This document shows, piece by piece, positions 45,641 to 53,964 of a stretch of 64,000 nt of DNA. The stretch's first letter is position 1. Each line of letters starts with the position of its first letter. The notes beneath the pieces were generated by a model. The model was not told the DNA's origin. It ran no database searches and saw only the letters and a program-made list of their open reading frames with translations. The stretch covers positions 372,001 to 436,000 of the forward strand of contig OZ245718.1 of the NCBI GenBank assembly GCA_965227045.1, in the 5' to 3' direction. This stretch comes from UBA10649 sp965227045 (GTDB lineage: Bacteria; Actinomycetota; Actinomycetes; S36-B12). The translations under genes and the position numbers were made by a program.

Positions 45641-46672
45641 TTATCGCCGATAGAGGAACAGCGTTGACGATTCGGTGAACCCGGAAGAACTCGTTGTTCC
45701 CTTCAGCACCTTGTACATCTCCGCGTTCCCACCGGTTGTGGCGGTCTGCCAGTTGCGCAGTTCTGGCCACACTGCCGATGTCAGGAAGCCGCGCATGTCG
45801 GCGAAGATCAACGACCAGCCCCAGATCGGGACCGGGGGAGGCGACTTGTCGGGGCATACGCCGGTCGCGATATCCAACACGGGGACATCAGTCGAGTACT
45901 CCTTGAGATTCACATCGTTGATAGTTCCGAAGACACCGCTGAACGCAAGCTCCAGGCGGGCGACCTCGAACGAGAAGGGGGTTGGATCGACCGTCCAGGT
46001 GCATCCATCGGCATTGCTCAGCGTCACGTTCTCGACGATCCCGGTCTGCTTCCCAGCCCAGTAGGGCTTGCCGTCCGGATCCATCCTGAACGCCAGCGGC
46101 ACCTCGAACTGGCCCGCGACTTCCCATTTGGGATCGTTGAGCTGCATGAATGAGTCGAACGTCAACGTGAGGTGCAGGCAGGCGGCAAGTTCCGTGTTCA
46201 GGGTCGCAAGACTCTGCGTGAGCCACTTCCTGTCACTGGCATCAATCCAGGCCACGAGGGTAGTCCTGCCCTCGCGGACCTTCTTCGCGATACCGGCCAT
46301 CCGCGCTATCGAGTTCTGCTTGCAGTCCTTGGTCCTCAACAGGTAGGACAGCACCGCACCGTGTGCCAGGCGCGCTTGCAGCGTGCGAGCCGCTTTGGCC
46401 GCCGATGCGCGCGTCGCCTTGGACTCCTTCGCGAGAGCGTCGAGTCTGCGCTGGCCGTCGCGGACCGCGCCTTCGAGGTCCTCAACGTCCCTTCCCCGTT
46501 CGGCGGAGATGATTGCGACTCCTGCCGTCGACAGGTCCGACGCCCAGCCGCTGGCTCGAGATGACGGCACCGGCGTTGCCATCACGGGTGTCGCCGACGC
46601 CAGAATCGCTGCCGACGCGACGATAGCGACGGTTGCGCGCAAGGAGCGAGATTCGAGGTGCCTCCGGATCAC
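45641..46672 (-). CDS. Secreted protein of unknown function
   Basis: A 343-residue protein with a basic N-terminus and signal peptide (about 1-33, ending VMATP). An N-terminal helical, coiled-coil-like part follows (about 55-105, GAVRDGQRRLDALAKESKAT). The rest is beta-rich and contains four cysteines. I recognise no domain. It ends 35 nt from the convergent PAP2 gene and lies downstream of, on the same strand as, the DUF2200/lipoprotein pair with a 115-nt gap, so it probably has its own promoter. Confidence 0.6.
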   Translation of the reverse strand: MIRRHLESRSLRATVAIVASAAILASATPVMATPVPSSRASGWASDLSTAGVAIISAERGRDVEDLEGAVRDGQRRLDALAKESKATRASAAKAARTLQARLAHGAVLSYLLRTKDCKQNSIARMAGIAKKVREGRTTLVAWIDASDRKWLTQSLATLNTELAACLHLTLTFDSFMQLNDPKWEVAGQFEVPLAFRMDPDGKPYWAGKQTGIVENVTLSNADGCTWTVDPTPFSFEVARLELAFSGVFGTINDVNLKEYSTDVPVLDIATGVCPDKSPPPVPIWGWSLIFADMRGFLTSAVWPELRNWQTATTGGNAEMYKVLKGTTSSSGFTESSTLFLYRR

Positions 46673-46786
46673 GGGCGTCCCCTTCCGATCACTGATGCCT
46701 TCCCGCTTGGGGAACTACTCCCAGGCGCTGAAGGCGGTATCGGACCGCTCGTGATCTTTCGATCCTGCTGCCCGGTGCGATCGACT

Positions 46787-47128
46787 TCAGGCGCGCAGGA
46801 TCTTGTCCATCTTCTTTCCTTTGGCGAGCTCGTCGACGAGCTTGTCGAGGTAGCGGATCTTCTGCATGAGCGGATCCTCAACGTCCTGCACCTTCACCCC
46901 GCACACCGATCCGGTGATCAACCCGGCATTGGGGTTCAAGGTTGCGTCGGCGAAGAACTCCTCGAACGTGGTGCCGTCGTTGATGTGGCGCTTCAGTGCC
47001 GCTTCGTCAAAGCCGGTGAGCCACTCGATGACCTCATCGAGCTCGTCCTTCGTCCGCCCCTTCCTCTCCACCTTGTTCACGTAGTGGGGATAGACCGAGG
47101 CGAAGCTGGTCGTGAAGATCCGATGCAT
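46787..47128 (-). CDS. DUF2200 domain-containing protein
   Basis: A 113-residue protein matching DUF2200 throughout: MHRIFTTSFASVYPHYVNK, KGRTKDELDEVIEWLTG, LITGSVCGVKVQDVEDP and KIRYLDKLVDELAKGKKMDK. The family is widespread but uncharacterised and shows a cytoplasmic all-alpha pattern. The ATG begins 2 nt after the stop of the preceding lipoprotein gene, so the two are cotranscribed; the pairing is unusual. Confidence 0.88.
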   Translation of the reverse strand: MHRIFTTSFASVYPHYVNKVERKGRTKDELDEVIEWLTGFDEAALKRHINDGTTFEEFFADATLNPNAGLITGSVCGVKVQDVEDPLMQKIRYLDKLVDELAKGKKMDKILRA

Positions 47129-47130
47129 GG

Positions 47131-48573
47131 CTACGAGAAAGTCTGCTCGATCCAGGCCTTGCCAGCGACTTCCACGTCCTGGAAGGTGCCCTTCGCCGTC
47201 GCCACGCCCTCGTACACCGATCCGCCAGCATTCGGGCTCGGGAACTCCTGGGAGTCCATCAACGTCGAGACCACGATCTCCGCTCCGAACTGCGGGATCT
47301 CGACCTTGAACTGCGTGAAGTAGGTGACGCCACTGACGTCGCTGGTCCACGTCTTTCCGAACGGCGTGACAGAACTGGCGACCAGGTAGGTGTCGCCGTT
47401 GGCGGCCTCGAGGGTCGCGTAGCCCTGCATCGGCACGTCGATCTTCGCGTCCTGGCCGTCGGCTCCGCTGAGGATGCCGACATTGGAGATCGAGTAGCCG
47501 TTGTCGAGTTGCATGTCCTGGAGGATCCACTTGACCGGGTTCGCGGACGTGCCGAACGCCCCGTACTCGTGGTCCATCCACGTCACGCCCGTCACGGGAA
47601 GCGACTCGCCGTCGATCGTGATCGTTCCCGTCGCCTGCAGTCTGGTGAGCGACAGGTAGTAGTTGTTGTCCTGCGTCGACGTGCCGGTGGCGCCCGGGTT
47701 CACGCCGGTACCCCAGACATAGAAGGGGCGACCTTCCTGCGACAGCGTGAGATCTATCGTGACGGGAGTCAACGAGGGATCGTCCGCGAGAAGCGCGGTC
47801 ACATGCATGCCCTTGGTCGGATCCGCGGCGGGTGCATCCATTGCCACGTAGGTGGAGTACGCCTCCGCAGTCGCGCCCTTTCCATCACCAGTGACCGTGA
47901 TCTTTGGCGGCATCGTGTATCCGGTACCGGGGGACACGATGACGATCTGTTCGATGCCGCCATCGGCGTCGAGCTTCGCCACGGCGGCGGCACCAGTGCC
48001 ATCTCCATCAAAGGTGATCTCGGGTGCCGTCGTGTAGCCGGAGCCAGCGTTGGTGACCTGCACGCCGCCGAGCTTGTTAGTGGCGTCGCCGAGGCGCGCG
48101 TACCAGTCCTTGCTCACGTCGGACTGCGCCCACGTGGTGGGGGAGAAGTTTCCAGGCGGGACGTAGTTCGTGGTGCGCTGATAGTGCTTCTGATTCGCGA
48201 CGTCGGTCAGCATGATCTGGGAGAACGCGAAACCCTGCTGCTCGAACGATGCGGCGTTGATCTCGAACCCGAAGGTGCGGTCACCGGCCGTGAGCGTGCC
48301 CGTGTGCCACCACCACTCTGTCGGTGAGCCCTCGTGCAGGTACATGTCGTCGGGCATCTTCAACACGACGGCGCTCTCGGGGATCGGCACAGGCGCTTCG
48401 GCAGCGGCCGGACTTGCGCTCCCCGCCGCGCTTGAGGCCGGTGCCGCGCTGCTCGGCGCTGCCGCCGGGGACGACTCGCTCGTTGAACTGCTGCTGCATG
48501 CCGCAGTCACGCCAATGGCCATGACGACAGCAGCCGCTCCGACATATCGAGTAACTCCACGACGCTCAATCAC
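47131..48573 (-). CDS. Lipoprotein with CrtC/AttH-like lipocalin domain carrying an inserted GxGY repeat block
   Basis: A 480-residue secreted protein. The N-terminus (IERRGVTRYVGAAAVVMAIG...TAAC) is a probable lipoprotein signal, followed by a Ser/Ala/Pro linker. The CrtC/AttH-type fold shows EWWWHTGTLTAGDRTFGFE and VTGVTWMDHEYGAFG. Between these, at about residues 165-235, sit two repeats (VTNAGSGYTTAPEITFDGDG and VSPGTGYTMPPKITVTGDG) of a type seen in phage-tail and surface proteins. AttH-like proteins are hydratases or lipid-binding proteins. GTG 48573 is chosen for GAAGGA 8 nt upstream; GTG 48627 is 18 codons longer. It is divergent from the ABC exporter genes. Confidence 0.75.
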   Translation of the reverse strand: MIERRGVTRYVGAAAVVMAIGVTAACSSSSTSESSPAAAPSSAAPASSAAGSASPAAAEAPVPIPESAVVLKMPDDMYLHEGSPTEWWWHTGTLTAGDRTFGFEINAASFEQQGFAFSQIMLTDVANQKHYQRTTNYVPPGNFSPTTWAQSDVSKDWYARLGDATNKLGGVQVTNAGSGYTTAPEITFDGDGTGAAAVAKLDADGGIEQIVIVSPGTGYTMPPKITVTGDGKGATAEAYSTYVAMDAPAADPTKGMHVTALLADDPSLTPVTIDLTLSQEGRPFYVWGTGVNPGATGTSTQDNNYYLSLTRLQATGTITIDGESLPVTGVTWMDHEYGAFGTSANPVKWILQDMQLDNGYSISNVGILSGADGQDAKIDVPMQGYATLEAANGDTYLVASSVTPFGKTWTSDVSGVTYFTQFKVEIPQFGAEIVVSTLMDSQEFPSPNAGGSVYEGVATAKGTFQDVEVAGKAWIEQTFS

Positions 48574-48704
48574 TTTGGCAGTCCTTCGGTAGGTCGGTGC
48601 TGGTGTGTTGTTGGGAGTCTTCCCCACAGAGCGGCGGGCTAAACCTCTGGGTCTCCAAGGTCGCAGTTGTGTCCCACGGTTTGGTCGTTGTCAGGGGTAC
48701 TCCC

Positions 48705-48710
48705 TACCCT
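48705..48710 (+). promoter_or_regulatory. -10 box TACCCT, leaderless promoter of the DrrAB-like operon
   Basis: TACCCT is followed by 7 nt and the ATG at 48718; no ribosome site is present. Confidence 0.5.
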
Positions 48711-48717
48711 CACCCGC

Positions 48718-49518
48718 ATGACTAATGCGGTTACGGCCCAAGGGCTTATCAAGACATTCCATGGAAAGAAGGGCTCCACGGTCGAGGCTGTTCGCGGCGT
48801 CGACCTGGAGGTGCAGAAGGGGGAGGTGTTCGGCTTTCTCGGGCCGAACGGTGCGGGCAAGTCCACGACAGTGCGGATGCTCACGACGCTCACGACCATC
48901 TCGGGAGGCTCGGCGCAGATCGTCGGCGTCGACGTCGCATCCGACCCTGATGGCGTGCGTCGAAAGATCGGGGTCGCCCTGCAGGAGGTTGGCCTCGATC
49001 CCCGGCAGACCGGTCGCGAGCTCCTCGTCCTACAGGCCCGCCTGTTCGGTGTCACGACCACCGAGGCCGGCAAGCGCGCCGAGGAACTGCTTGAGCTCGT
49101 CGAGCTGACCGACGCGGCCGACCGTCGCACCAAGACCTACTCGGGCGGCATGAAGCGCCGCCTAGACCTGGCAAGCGCGCTGGTGCACCGGCCCGACGTT
49201 CTCTTCCTCGACGAGCCGACGACCGGGCTTGATCCCGCGAGCCGGCTGGTGGTGTGGGAGGAGGTCCGCCGCATCAACGAACTCGGCGTCACGGTGTTCC
49301 TCACCACCCAGTACCTGGAGGAGGCCGACCAGCTCTGCTCGCGGCTGGCCATCATCGACGGCGGCAAGATCGTGCGTGAGGGAACTCCAGCGTCGCTGAA
49401 GGCCGATCTCAAGGCCAAGCGCGGTGGCGACACTGAGCCGACCCTCGACGACGTCTTCCTCGACGTGACCGGACGAAATCGAGAACGCGGCGCTGGCGAA
49501 GTACGGGAGGTGCAGTGA
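48718..49518 (+). CDS. DrrA-family ABC transporter ATP-binding protein
   Basis: A 266-residue ABC ATPase with Walker A GPNGAGKST, the Q-loop at LQEVG, signature YSGGMKRRLDLA, Walker B VLFLDEPTTGLD and the H-loop region TTQYLEEAD (Gln replaces the usual switch His: TTQ rather than TTH, as is common in DrrA proteins). The C-terminal tail after 220 resembles daunorubicin-resistance ATPases. With the permease downstream it should export a drug, lipid or other hydrophobic compound. The ATG is 7 nt after a TACCCT box, pointing to leaderless expression. Confidence 0.9.
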   Translation: MTNAVTAQGLIKTFHGKKGSTVEAVRGVDLEVQKGEVFGFLGPNGAGKSTTVRMLTTLTTISGGSAQIVGVDVASDPDGVRRKIGVALQEVGLDPRQTGRELLVLQARLFGVTTTEAGKRAEELLELVELTDAADRRTKTYSGGMKRRLDLASALVHRPDVLFLDEPTTGLDPASRLVVWEEVRRINELGVTVFLTTQYLEEADQLCSRLAIIDGGKIVREGTPASLKADLKAKRGGDTEPTLDDVFLDVTGRNRERGAGEVREVQ

Positions 49519-50273
49519 TGAATGCTCTCAAGGTCCTTGGTGGCCGCGGCCTGCGCGAGGCATTGCGCACACCCGATGCGCTGCTTCCCACGCTGCTCAT
49601 CCCGCTGTTCTTCCTGGTCGTCAATGTCGGACAGGCAGCACGCATCTTCCCGACCGACACCACGCCGTTCCTGCGGGGTCAGAGCTACGCGGCGTTCCAG
49701 CTGCCGGCGACGATCCTTCTCGCGGCGTCCTTTGGAACGGCCGCGCTGTACTTGGTCGAGGAGATCGAGAACGGCTACTTCGACAAGATCCGCGCCACTC
49801 CGGTCTCGCGGACGTCGATCGCCCTAGGCCGGCTGATCTCCGAGCCGGTCAAGATCGCGGCGATGACGCTGGTCATCCTGCTCGTAGCCGTTCCGTTCGG
49901 GGTTCGAGTCTCAAGCGGGATCGTCGGCATCGTGCTCCTGGTGATCCTCGCGGCAGGCTGGGCAACGGGATACGCCGCCTTCCTGCAGTTTGTGGCGCTC
50001 AAGACGCGCAGCGCCGCGGCGACGAACTCGGCGGGCTTGGTCTTCTTCCCGCTGCTGTTCCTCACGCCGAACTTCGTGCCGCGTGACCTGCTCACTGATC
50101 CGATGGAAATCGCCGCGACCATCAACCCCGTCACCTACGTGATGGAGTCGATGCGGTCGCTGATCCTCGAGCCGTTGAACTGGTCGGCGATCGCGCCGGG
50201 GTTCATCGTCGTGGCCGTGTTCGTCGGCATCATGCTGGCGATCAACGTCCGCGTGATGAGCAAGTACGACTGA
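49518..50273 (+). CDS. DrrB-family ABC-2 type permease
   Basis: A 251-residue membrane protein with about six helices and the ABC-2 motif NPVTYVMESMRSLIL near the C-terminus, plus the FDKIRATPVSRTSIALG segment on the cytoplasmic side. It forms the channel of the exporter powered by the preceding ATPase; their genes overlap by a base (GTGATGA). GTG at 49515 is an alternative start. Confidence 0.88.
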   Translation: MNALKVLGGRGLREALRTPDALLPTLLIPLFFLVVNVGQAARIFPTDTTPFLRGQSYAAFQLPATILLAASFGTAALYLVEEIENGYFDKIRATPVSRTSIALGRLISEPVKIAAMTLVILLVAVPFGVRVSSGIVGIVLLVILAAGWATGYAAFLQFVALKTRSAAATNSAGLVFFPLLFLTPNFVPRDLLTDPMEIAATINPVTYVMESMRSLILEPLNWSAIAPGFIVVAVFVGIMLAINVRVMSKYD

Positions 50274-50286
50274 GATCGGAGGACAC

Positions 50287-50553
50287 ATGTCGACAGGTGG
50301 GCATTCACACACGATGAGAGAGCTGGCTGAGCAGATCCGGTGGAGCCGTCGCTCAGCTCGCATCTTTGCCGGGCTGTTCCTCGTTTGTGTTGGGACGATG
50401 GCGTGGACAGTCGTCGACGAGAATGCAGGAGCTCTCGCCTTCACGAGCACGGTCACGCTTGCACTTCTCGCGACGACGCTTACCGCGCTGTACCGCCTTT
50501 ACGACCTCAGGCTGAGACGCGCAGTTGTTCAGGACGAGGAACTCGGTCGCTGA
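50287..50553 (+). CDS. Small membrane protein after the ABC exporter
   Basis: An 88-residue protein with two predicted helices (IFAGLFLVCVGTMAW and ALAFTSTVTLALLATTLTAL) and basic ends. It starts 13 nt after the permease stop with GGAGGACAC upstream, so it belongs to the exporter operon. No family is recognised. It may be an accessory subunit, but that is only context. The convergent fadB gene ends 12 nt away. Confidence 0.6.
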   Translation: MSTGGHSHTMRELAEQIRWSRRSARIFAGLFLVCVGTMAWTVVDENAGALAFTSTVTLALLATTLTALYRLYDLRLRRAVVQDEELGR

Positions 50554-50564
50554 GGAATCGTCGT

Positions 50565-52676
50565 TTAGGCGACGGGGACTGACGCTACTCCCGGCTTGAG
50601 GAAGGTGCTCCCGGTTACGCGCACGGACGCACCCGATCGGTCCAGGTACGGCGTGATGCCACCCAGCCAGAACGGCCAGCCCGCACCGAGGATCATGCAC
50701 AGGTCGATGTCCTTGGGGCTGGCCACCACTCCCTCGTCCAACATGCGCTTGACCTCGTCGGCCATGGCGTCGAGTGCGCGGTCGCGCACCTCCTCGGAGG
50801 TCGAGGGCTTGTCACCCTGGGTGAACAGGGCAGCGACCTCGGGATCGACGACCTGCGTGCCGTCCTCGGCCTTGATGAGCAGCGAGCCCTTCCCGGCCGC
50901 GACCACCTTGCCGAGGTTCTCCGACACGTAGAAGCGGTCGGGGAACGCGGCGTGGAGCGTCTCGGAGACGTGGAACGCGACGGCCGGGCCGACGAGCGAC
51001 AGCAGATTGAACGGCGACATCGGCAGGCCGAGCGCGTCGAGCGCGTGATCGGCGATCTGGAAGTCGGTGCCCTCATCGACTGCCTTGGTGACCTCTCCCA
51101 TGAACCGGGTGAGCAGGCGGTTGACGACGAACGCGGGGGCATCCTTGACGAGCACGGAGGACTTCTTGAGCTTCTTGCCGACCTCGAACGCCGTCGCGAG
51201 GGTCTCGTCGTCGGTGTGCTCGGCGCGGGCGATCTCAAGCAGCGGCATGAGCGCGACGGGGTTGAAGAAGTGGAAGCCCACCACGCGCTCGGGATGCTTG
51301 AGGTCGGCGGCCATGTCGGTGATCGACAGTGAGCTGGTGTTCGTCGCGAGGATGCACGTGTCGGAGACGACTGCCTCGACCTCGGCGAACACCTGCTTCT
51401 TCACGGCGAGGTTCTCGAAGACCGCCTCGATGACGAAGTCGGCATCGGCGAACGAGTCCTTCGAGGTGTCGCCGGTGACGAGGGCAGTGAGGCGGTTCGC
51501 CTTGTCCTGGCTCAGACGGCCCTTGGCTACCTGGCCCGCGATGTCATCGCGCACGTAGGCGAGGCCTTTCTCCACGCGCTCGGCGTCGAGGTCGGTAATG
51601 ACGATCGGCACCTCAAGGCGCTTGGCGAACAGCAGCGCGAGCTGGCTGGCCATGAGTCCGGCGCCGACGATCCCGACCTTCTTGACCGGACGCGCCAGTG
51701 ACTTGTCGGGCACGCCGACCGGCTTCTTCGCGCGTCGCTGCACGAGGTCGAACGAGTAGAGCGAGGCGCGCAGGTCGTCACCCATGACGAGGTCGGTGAG
51801 CGCCTGATCCTCGGCGGCGAAGCCCTCGTCGCGGGTGCTGGTCGCGGCCGCACGCACGAGCTCAAGCGCCTTGTAGGGGGCGGGGGTGGCGCCGTGCAGG
51901 CGCGCGTCGACCATGCCATGCGCGATGTCGACGATGGCGTCCCACGACTCGCGATCCGGCGCGGTGCGGCTCACGACGGTGCGTCCGGTAATGACGCCGG
52001 CCGCCCACTTCAGCGACTCCTCGAGGTAGTCGGCGGGCTCGAAGAGCGCATCGACGATGTGGAGCTTTAGTGCGTCGGCCGGGCGAAGTTGCTTGTTCTG
52101 CTGCAGCGGATTGCTGATGATCACCTGCAGTGCATCGACCGGTCCGATGAGATTCGGCAGCAGCCAGGCACCGCCCCAGCCGGGGATGAGGCCGAGGAAC
52201 ACCTCGGGCAGCGACATGCCCGCCGCGCCGGTGGACATCGTGCGGTAGTCGCAGTGCAGCGCCAGTTCGGTGCCGCCGCCCATCGCTGCCCCGTTGACGA
52301 AGGCGAACGTCGGGACGTCGAGCTCGCCGAAGCGGCGCATCACGTCGTGCCCGAACTTGCCGAACTGCTTGATGACCGCGGGATCGTTGACCAGTCCAAT
52401 GGCGGACAGGTCCGCACCCACGGCGAAGATGAACGGCTTGCCTGTGACAGCGACGCCGACGATGTCCGTCATCGCGGCAATCGAGTCGAGGGCATCGTTC
52501 AGCGACTTCAGGCCCGCGGGACCGAAGGTGCTCGGGCGAGTGTGGTCCTTGTCGTTGTCGAGAGTGATCAGCGCGAGCTTGCCGGCGTCCGCCGGGAGGT
52601 CGACGACGCGCACGCGGGCGTGAGTGACGACCTCCTCGGGAGCGGTCTTCTCCGTGGCTGCGGCGTCGGCGGTCAT
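50565..52676 (-). CDS. fadB: Fatty acid oxidation complex alpha subunit: enoyl-CoA hydratase / 3-hydroxyacyl-CoA dehydrogenase
   Basis: A 703-residue bifunctional enzyme. The N-terminal crotonase domain (about 20-290) has NGAAMGGGTELALHCDYR and PEVFLGLIPGWGGAWLLP with active-site Glu residues. The 3-hydroxyacyl-CoA dehydrogenase part (from about 325) has KVGIVGAGLMASQLALLFA for NAD, then GFHFFNPVALMPLLEI with catalytic His-Glu. It catalyses the middle two steps of beta-oxidation. The ATG overlaps the thiolase stop by 4 nt, so fadA and fadB are coupled. Confidence 0.93.
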   Translation of the reverse strand: MTADAAATEKTAPEEVVTHARVRVVDLPADAGKLALITLDNDKDHTRPSTFGPAGLKSLNDALDSIAAMTDIVGVAVTGKPFIFAVGADLSAIGLVNDPAVIKQFGKFGHDVMRRFGELDVPTFAFVNGAAMGGGTELALHCDYRTMSTGAAGMSLPEVFLGLIPGWGGAWLLPNLIGPVDALQVIISNPLQQNKQLRPADALKLHIVDALFEPADYLEESLKWAAGVITGRTVVSRTAPDRESWDAIVDIAHGMVDARLHGATPAPYKALELVRAAATSTRDEGFAAEDQALTDLVMGDDLRASLYSFDLVQRRAKKPVGVPDKSLARPVKKVGIVGAGLMASQLALLFAKRLEVPIVITDLDAERVEKGLAYVRDDIAGQVAKGRLSQDKANRLTALVTGDTSKDSFADADFVIEAVFENLAVKKQVFAEVEAVVSDTCILATNTSSLSITDMAADLKHPERVVGFHFFNPVALMPLLEIARAEHTDDETLATAFEVGKKLKKSSVLVKDAPAFVVNRLLTRFMGEVTKAVDEGTDFQIADHALDALGLPMSPFNLLSLVGPAVAFHVSETLHAAFPDRFYVSENLGKVVAAGKGSLLIKAEDGTQVVDPEVAALFTQGDKPSTSEEVRDRALDAMADEVKRMLDEGVVASPKDIDLCMILGAGWPFWLGGITPYLDRSGASVRVTGSTFLKPGVASVPVA

Positions 52677-53872
52677 GCGTTGCTCCCTGCGTGGTTGAGG
52701 TTCTCCCAGATGACTGTGCCGCCCATGCCCAGGCCGATGCACATGGTCGTGATGCCGTACTTCGCGTCGGGATTCCGCTCGAAGTCCTTGGCCAGATAGG
52801 ACATGAGGCGGATGCCGCTCGAGGCGAGCGGGTGGCCGACGGCGATCGCGCCGCCCATCGGGTTGACGCGGGGGTCGTCGTCGGCGAGGCCGAAGTGGTC
52901 GGTGAACGCGAGGACCTGGATGGCGAAGGCCTCGTTGACCTCGAACAGGTCGATGTCGTCGATCGTCATTCCGGCGCGCGAGAGCGCCTTCTCGGTGGCG
53001 GGCACCGGGCCGACGCCCATGACCTCGGGGGAGACGCCGGCGAACGCGAAGCCGACCATGCGCATCTTCTTGCTCAGGCCGAGCTCGTCGGCGACGGTCT
53101 CCGAGGCCAGGAGTGCTGCGGTCGCGCCGTCATTCAGGCCCGAGCTGTTGCCGGCGGTGACCCGGCCGTGCGGACGGAACGGGGTCTTCAGTCCGGCGAG
53201 GCCCTCGAGTGTCGTGGTCGGGCGCGGTGCCTCGTCCTGTGTGACGTAGCCCCAGCCGTGCTCGGCGGAGCGGACGGCGACGGGCACGAGGTCGGGCTGG
53301 ATCCAGCCCTCGGCGTAGGCGTGCGCGGTCTTCTGCTGTGAGCCGAGGGCGAACTCGTCGGCGCGGGCCTTCGTCAGATGAGGGAAGCGGTCGTGGAGGT
53401 TCTCGGCCGTCATGCCCATGTTGAGGGCCTCGATGTCGACGAGGCGCTCGGCGATGAAGCGCGGGTTGGGGTCGACGCCCTCGCCCATGGGGTGGCGCGA
53501 CATGTTCTCCACGCCTCCGGCGAGGACCACGTCGTAGGCACCGGCGGCGATGCCCGCGCTCAGTGTCGTGACCGCGGTCATGGCGCCCGCGCACATGCGG
53601 TCGACGGAGTAGCCGGGCACCGACTTCGGCAGGCCGGCGAGGATCGCGGCACTGCGGCCGATCGTGAGGCCCTGGTCGCCGATCTGCGTCGTGGCCGCGA
53701 CGGCGACGTCGTCGATGCGCTCGGGAGGAAGGGTCGGGTTGCGTCGCAGGAGCTCGCGGAAGACCTTGACGACCATGTCGTCGGCGCGGGTCTCGGCGTA
53801 GAGGCTTCCGGCCCGTCCGAACGGGGTGCGAACCCCGTCGACGAATACGACCTCTTGAGCGGCACGGCTCAC
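52673..53872 (-). CDS. fadA: Acetyl-CoA C-acyltransferase (3-ketoacyl-CoA thiolase)
   Basis: A 399-residue thiolase, the last step of beta-oxidation. The nucleophile is Cys94 in DRMCAGAMTA; the second-half triad is GHPLASSG (His) and TMCIGLGMGG (Cys). GTG 53872 is chosen because GGGAG lies 6 nt upstream and homologues start near EVVFVDGVRTPFGRAG; an ATG at 53926 is possible but overlaps the promoter. A minus-strand TAATAT (53927-53922) is a good -10 box, leaving a leader of about 45 nt. Two palindromic sites upstream suggest repression by a TetR-type fatty-acid regulator. Confidence 0.94.
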   Translation of the reverse strand: MSRAAQEVVFVDGVRTPFGRAGSLYAETRADDMVVKVFRELLRRNPTLPPERIDDVAVAATTQIGDQGLTIGRSAAILAGLPKSVPGYSVDRMCAGAMTAVTTLSAGIAAGAYDVVLAGGVENMSRHPMGEGVDPNPRFIAERLVDIEALNMGMTAENLHDRFPHLTKARADEFALGSQQKTAHAYAEGWIQPDLVPVAVRSAEHGWGYVTQDEAPRPTTTLEGLAGLKTPFRPHGRVTAGNSSGLNDGATAALLASETVADELGLSKKMRMVGFAFAGVSPEVMGVGPVPATEKALSRAGMTIDDIDLFEVNEAFAIQVLAFTDHFGLADDDPRVNPMGGAIAVGHPLASSGIRLMSYLAKDFERNPDAKYGITTMCIGLGMGGTVIWENLNHAGSNA

Positions 53873-53927
53873 GATGGCTCCCAGGCTTGATGCGGTGACG
53901 GCCCGGTCGGGCGGTCTGCCCGTCATA

Positions 53928-53964
53928 TTACCGGCGGGTAACTTGACTGGCTACTCGCCAGTAA
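53928..53964. promoter_or_regulatory. Twin 14-bp palindromes at the fadA promoter (candidate TetR-family operators)
   Basis: Site 1, TTACCGGCGGGTAA (53928-53941), is an inverted repeat TTACC-N4-GGTAA directly abutting the TAATAT -10 box. Site 2, CTACTCGCCAGTAA (53951-53964), has TACT-N4-AGTA arms and flanking GG/CC pairs. Centres are 23 bp apart. Site 2 overlaps the 3' end of the RNase D gene. The half-site resembles known actinobacterial fatty-acid-degradation repressor sites, from memory. Confidence 0.6.

Noticed and set aside
50559..50574. Terminator hairpin CGTCG/CGACG between convergent ABC-operon and fadB ends
   Set aside because: Only 5 bp, partly inside the fadB stop region and without a U-tract; too weak to list as a feature.
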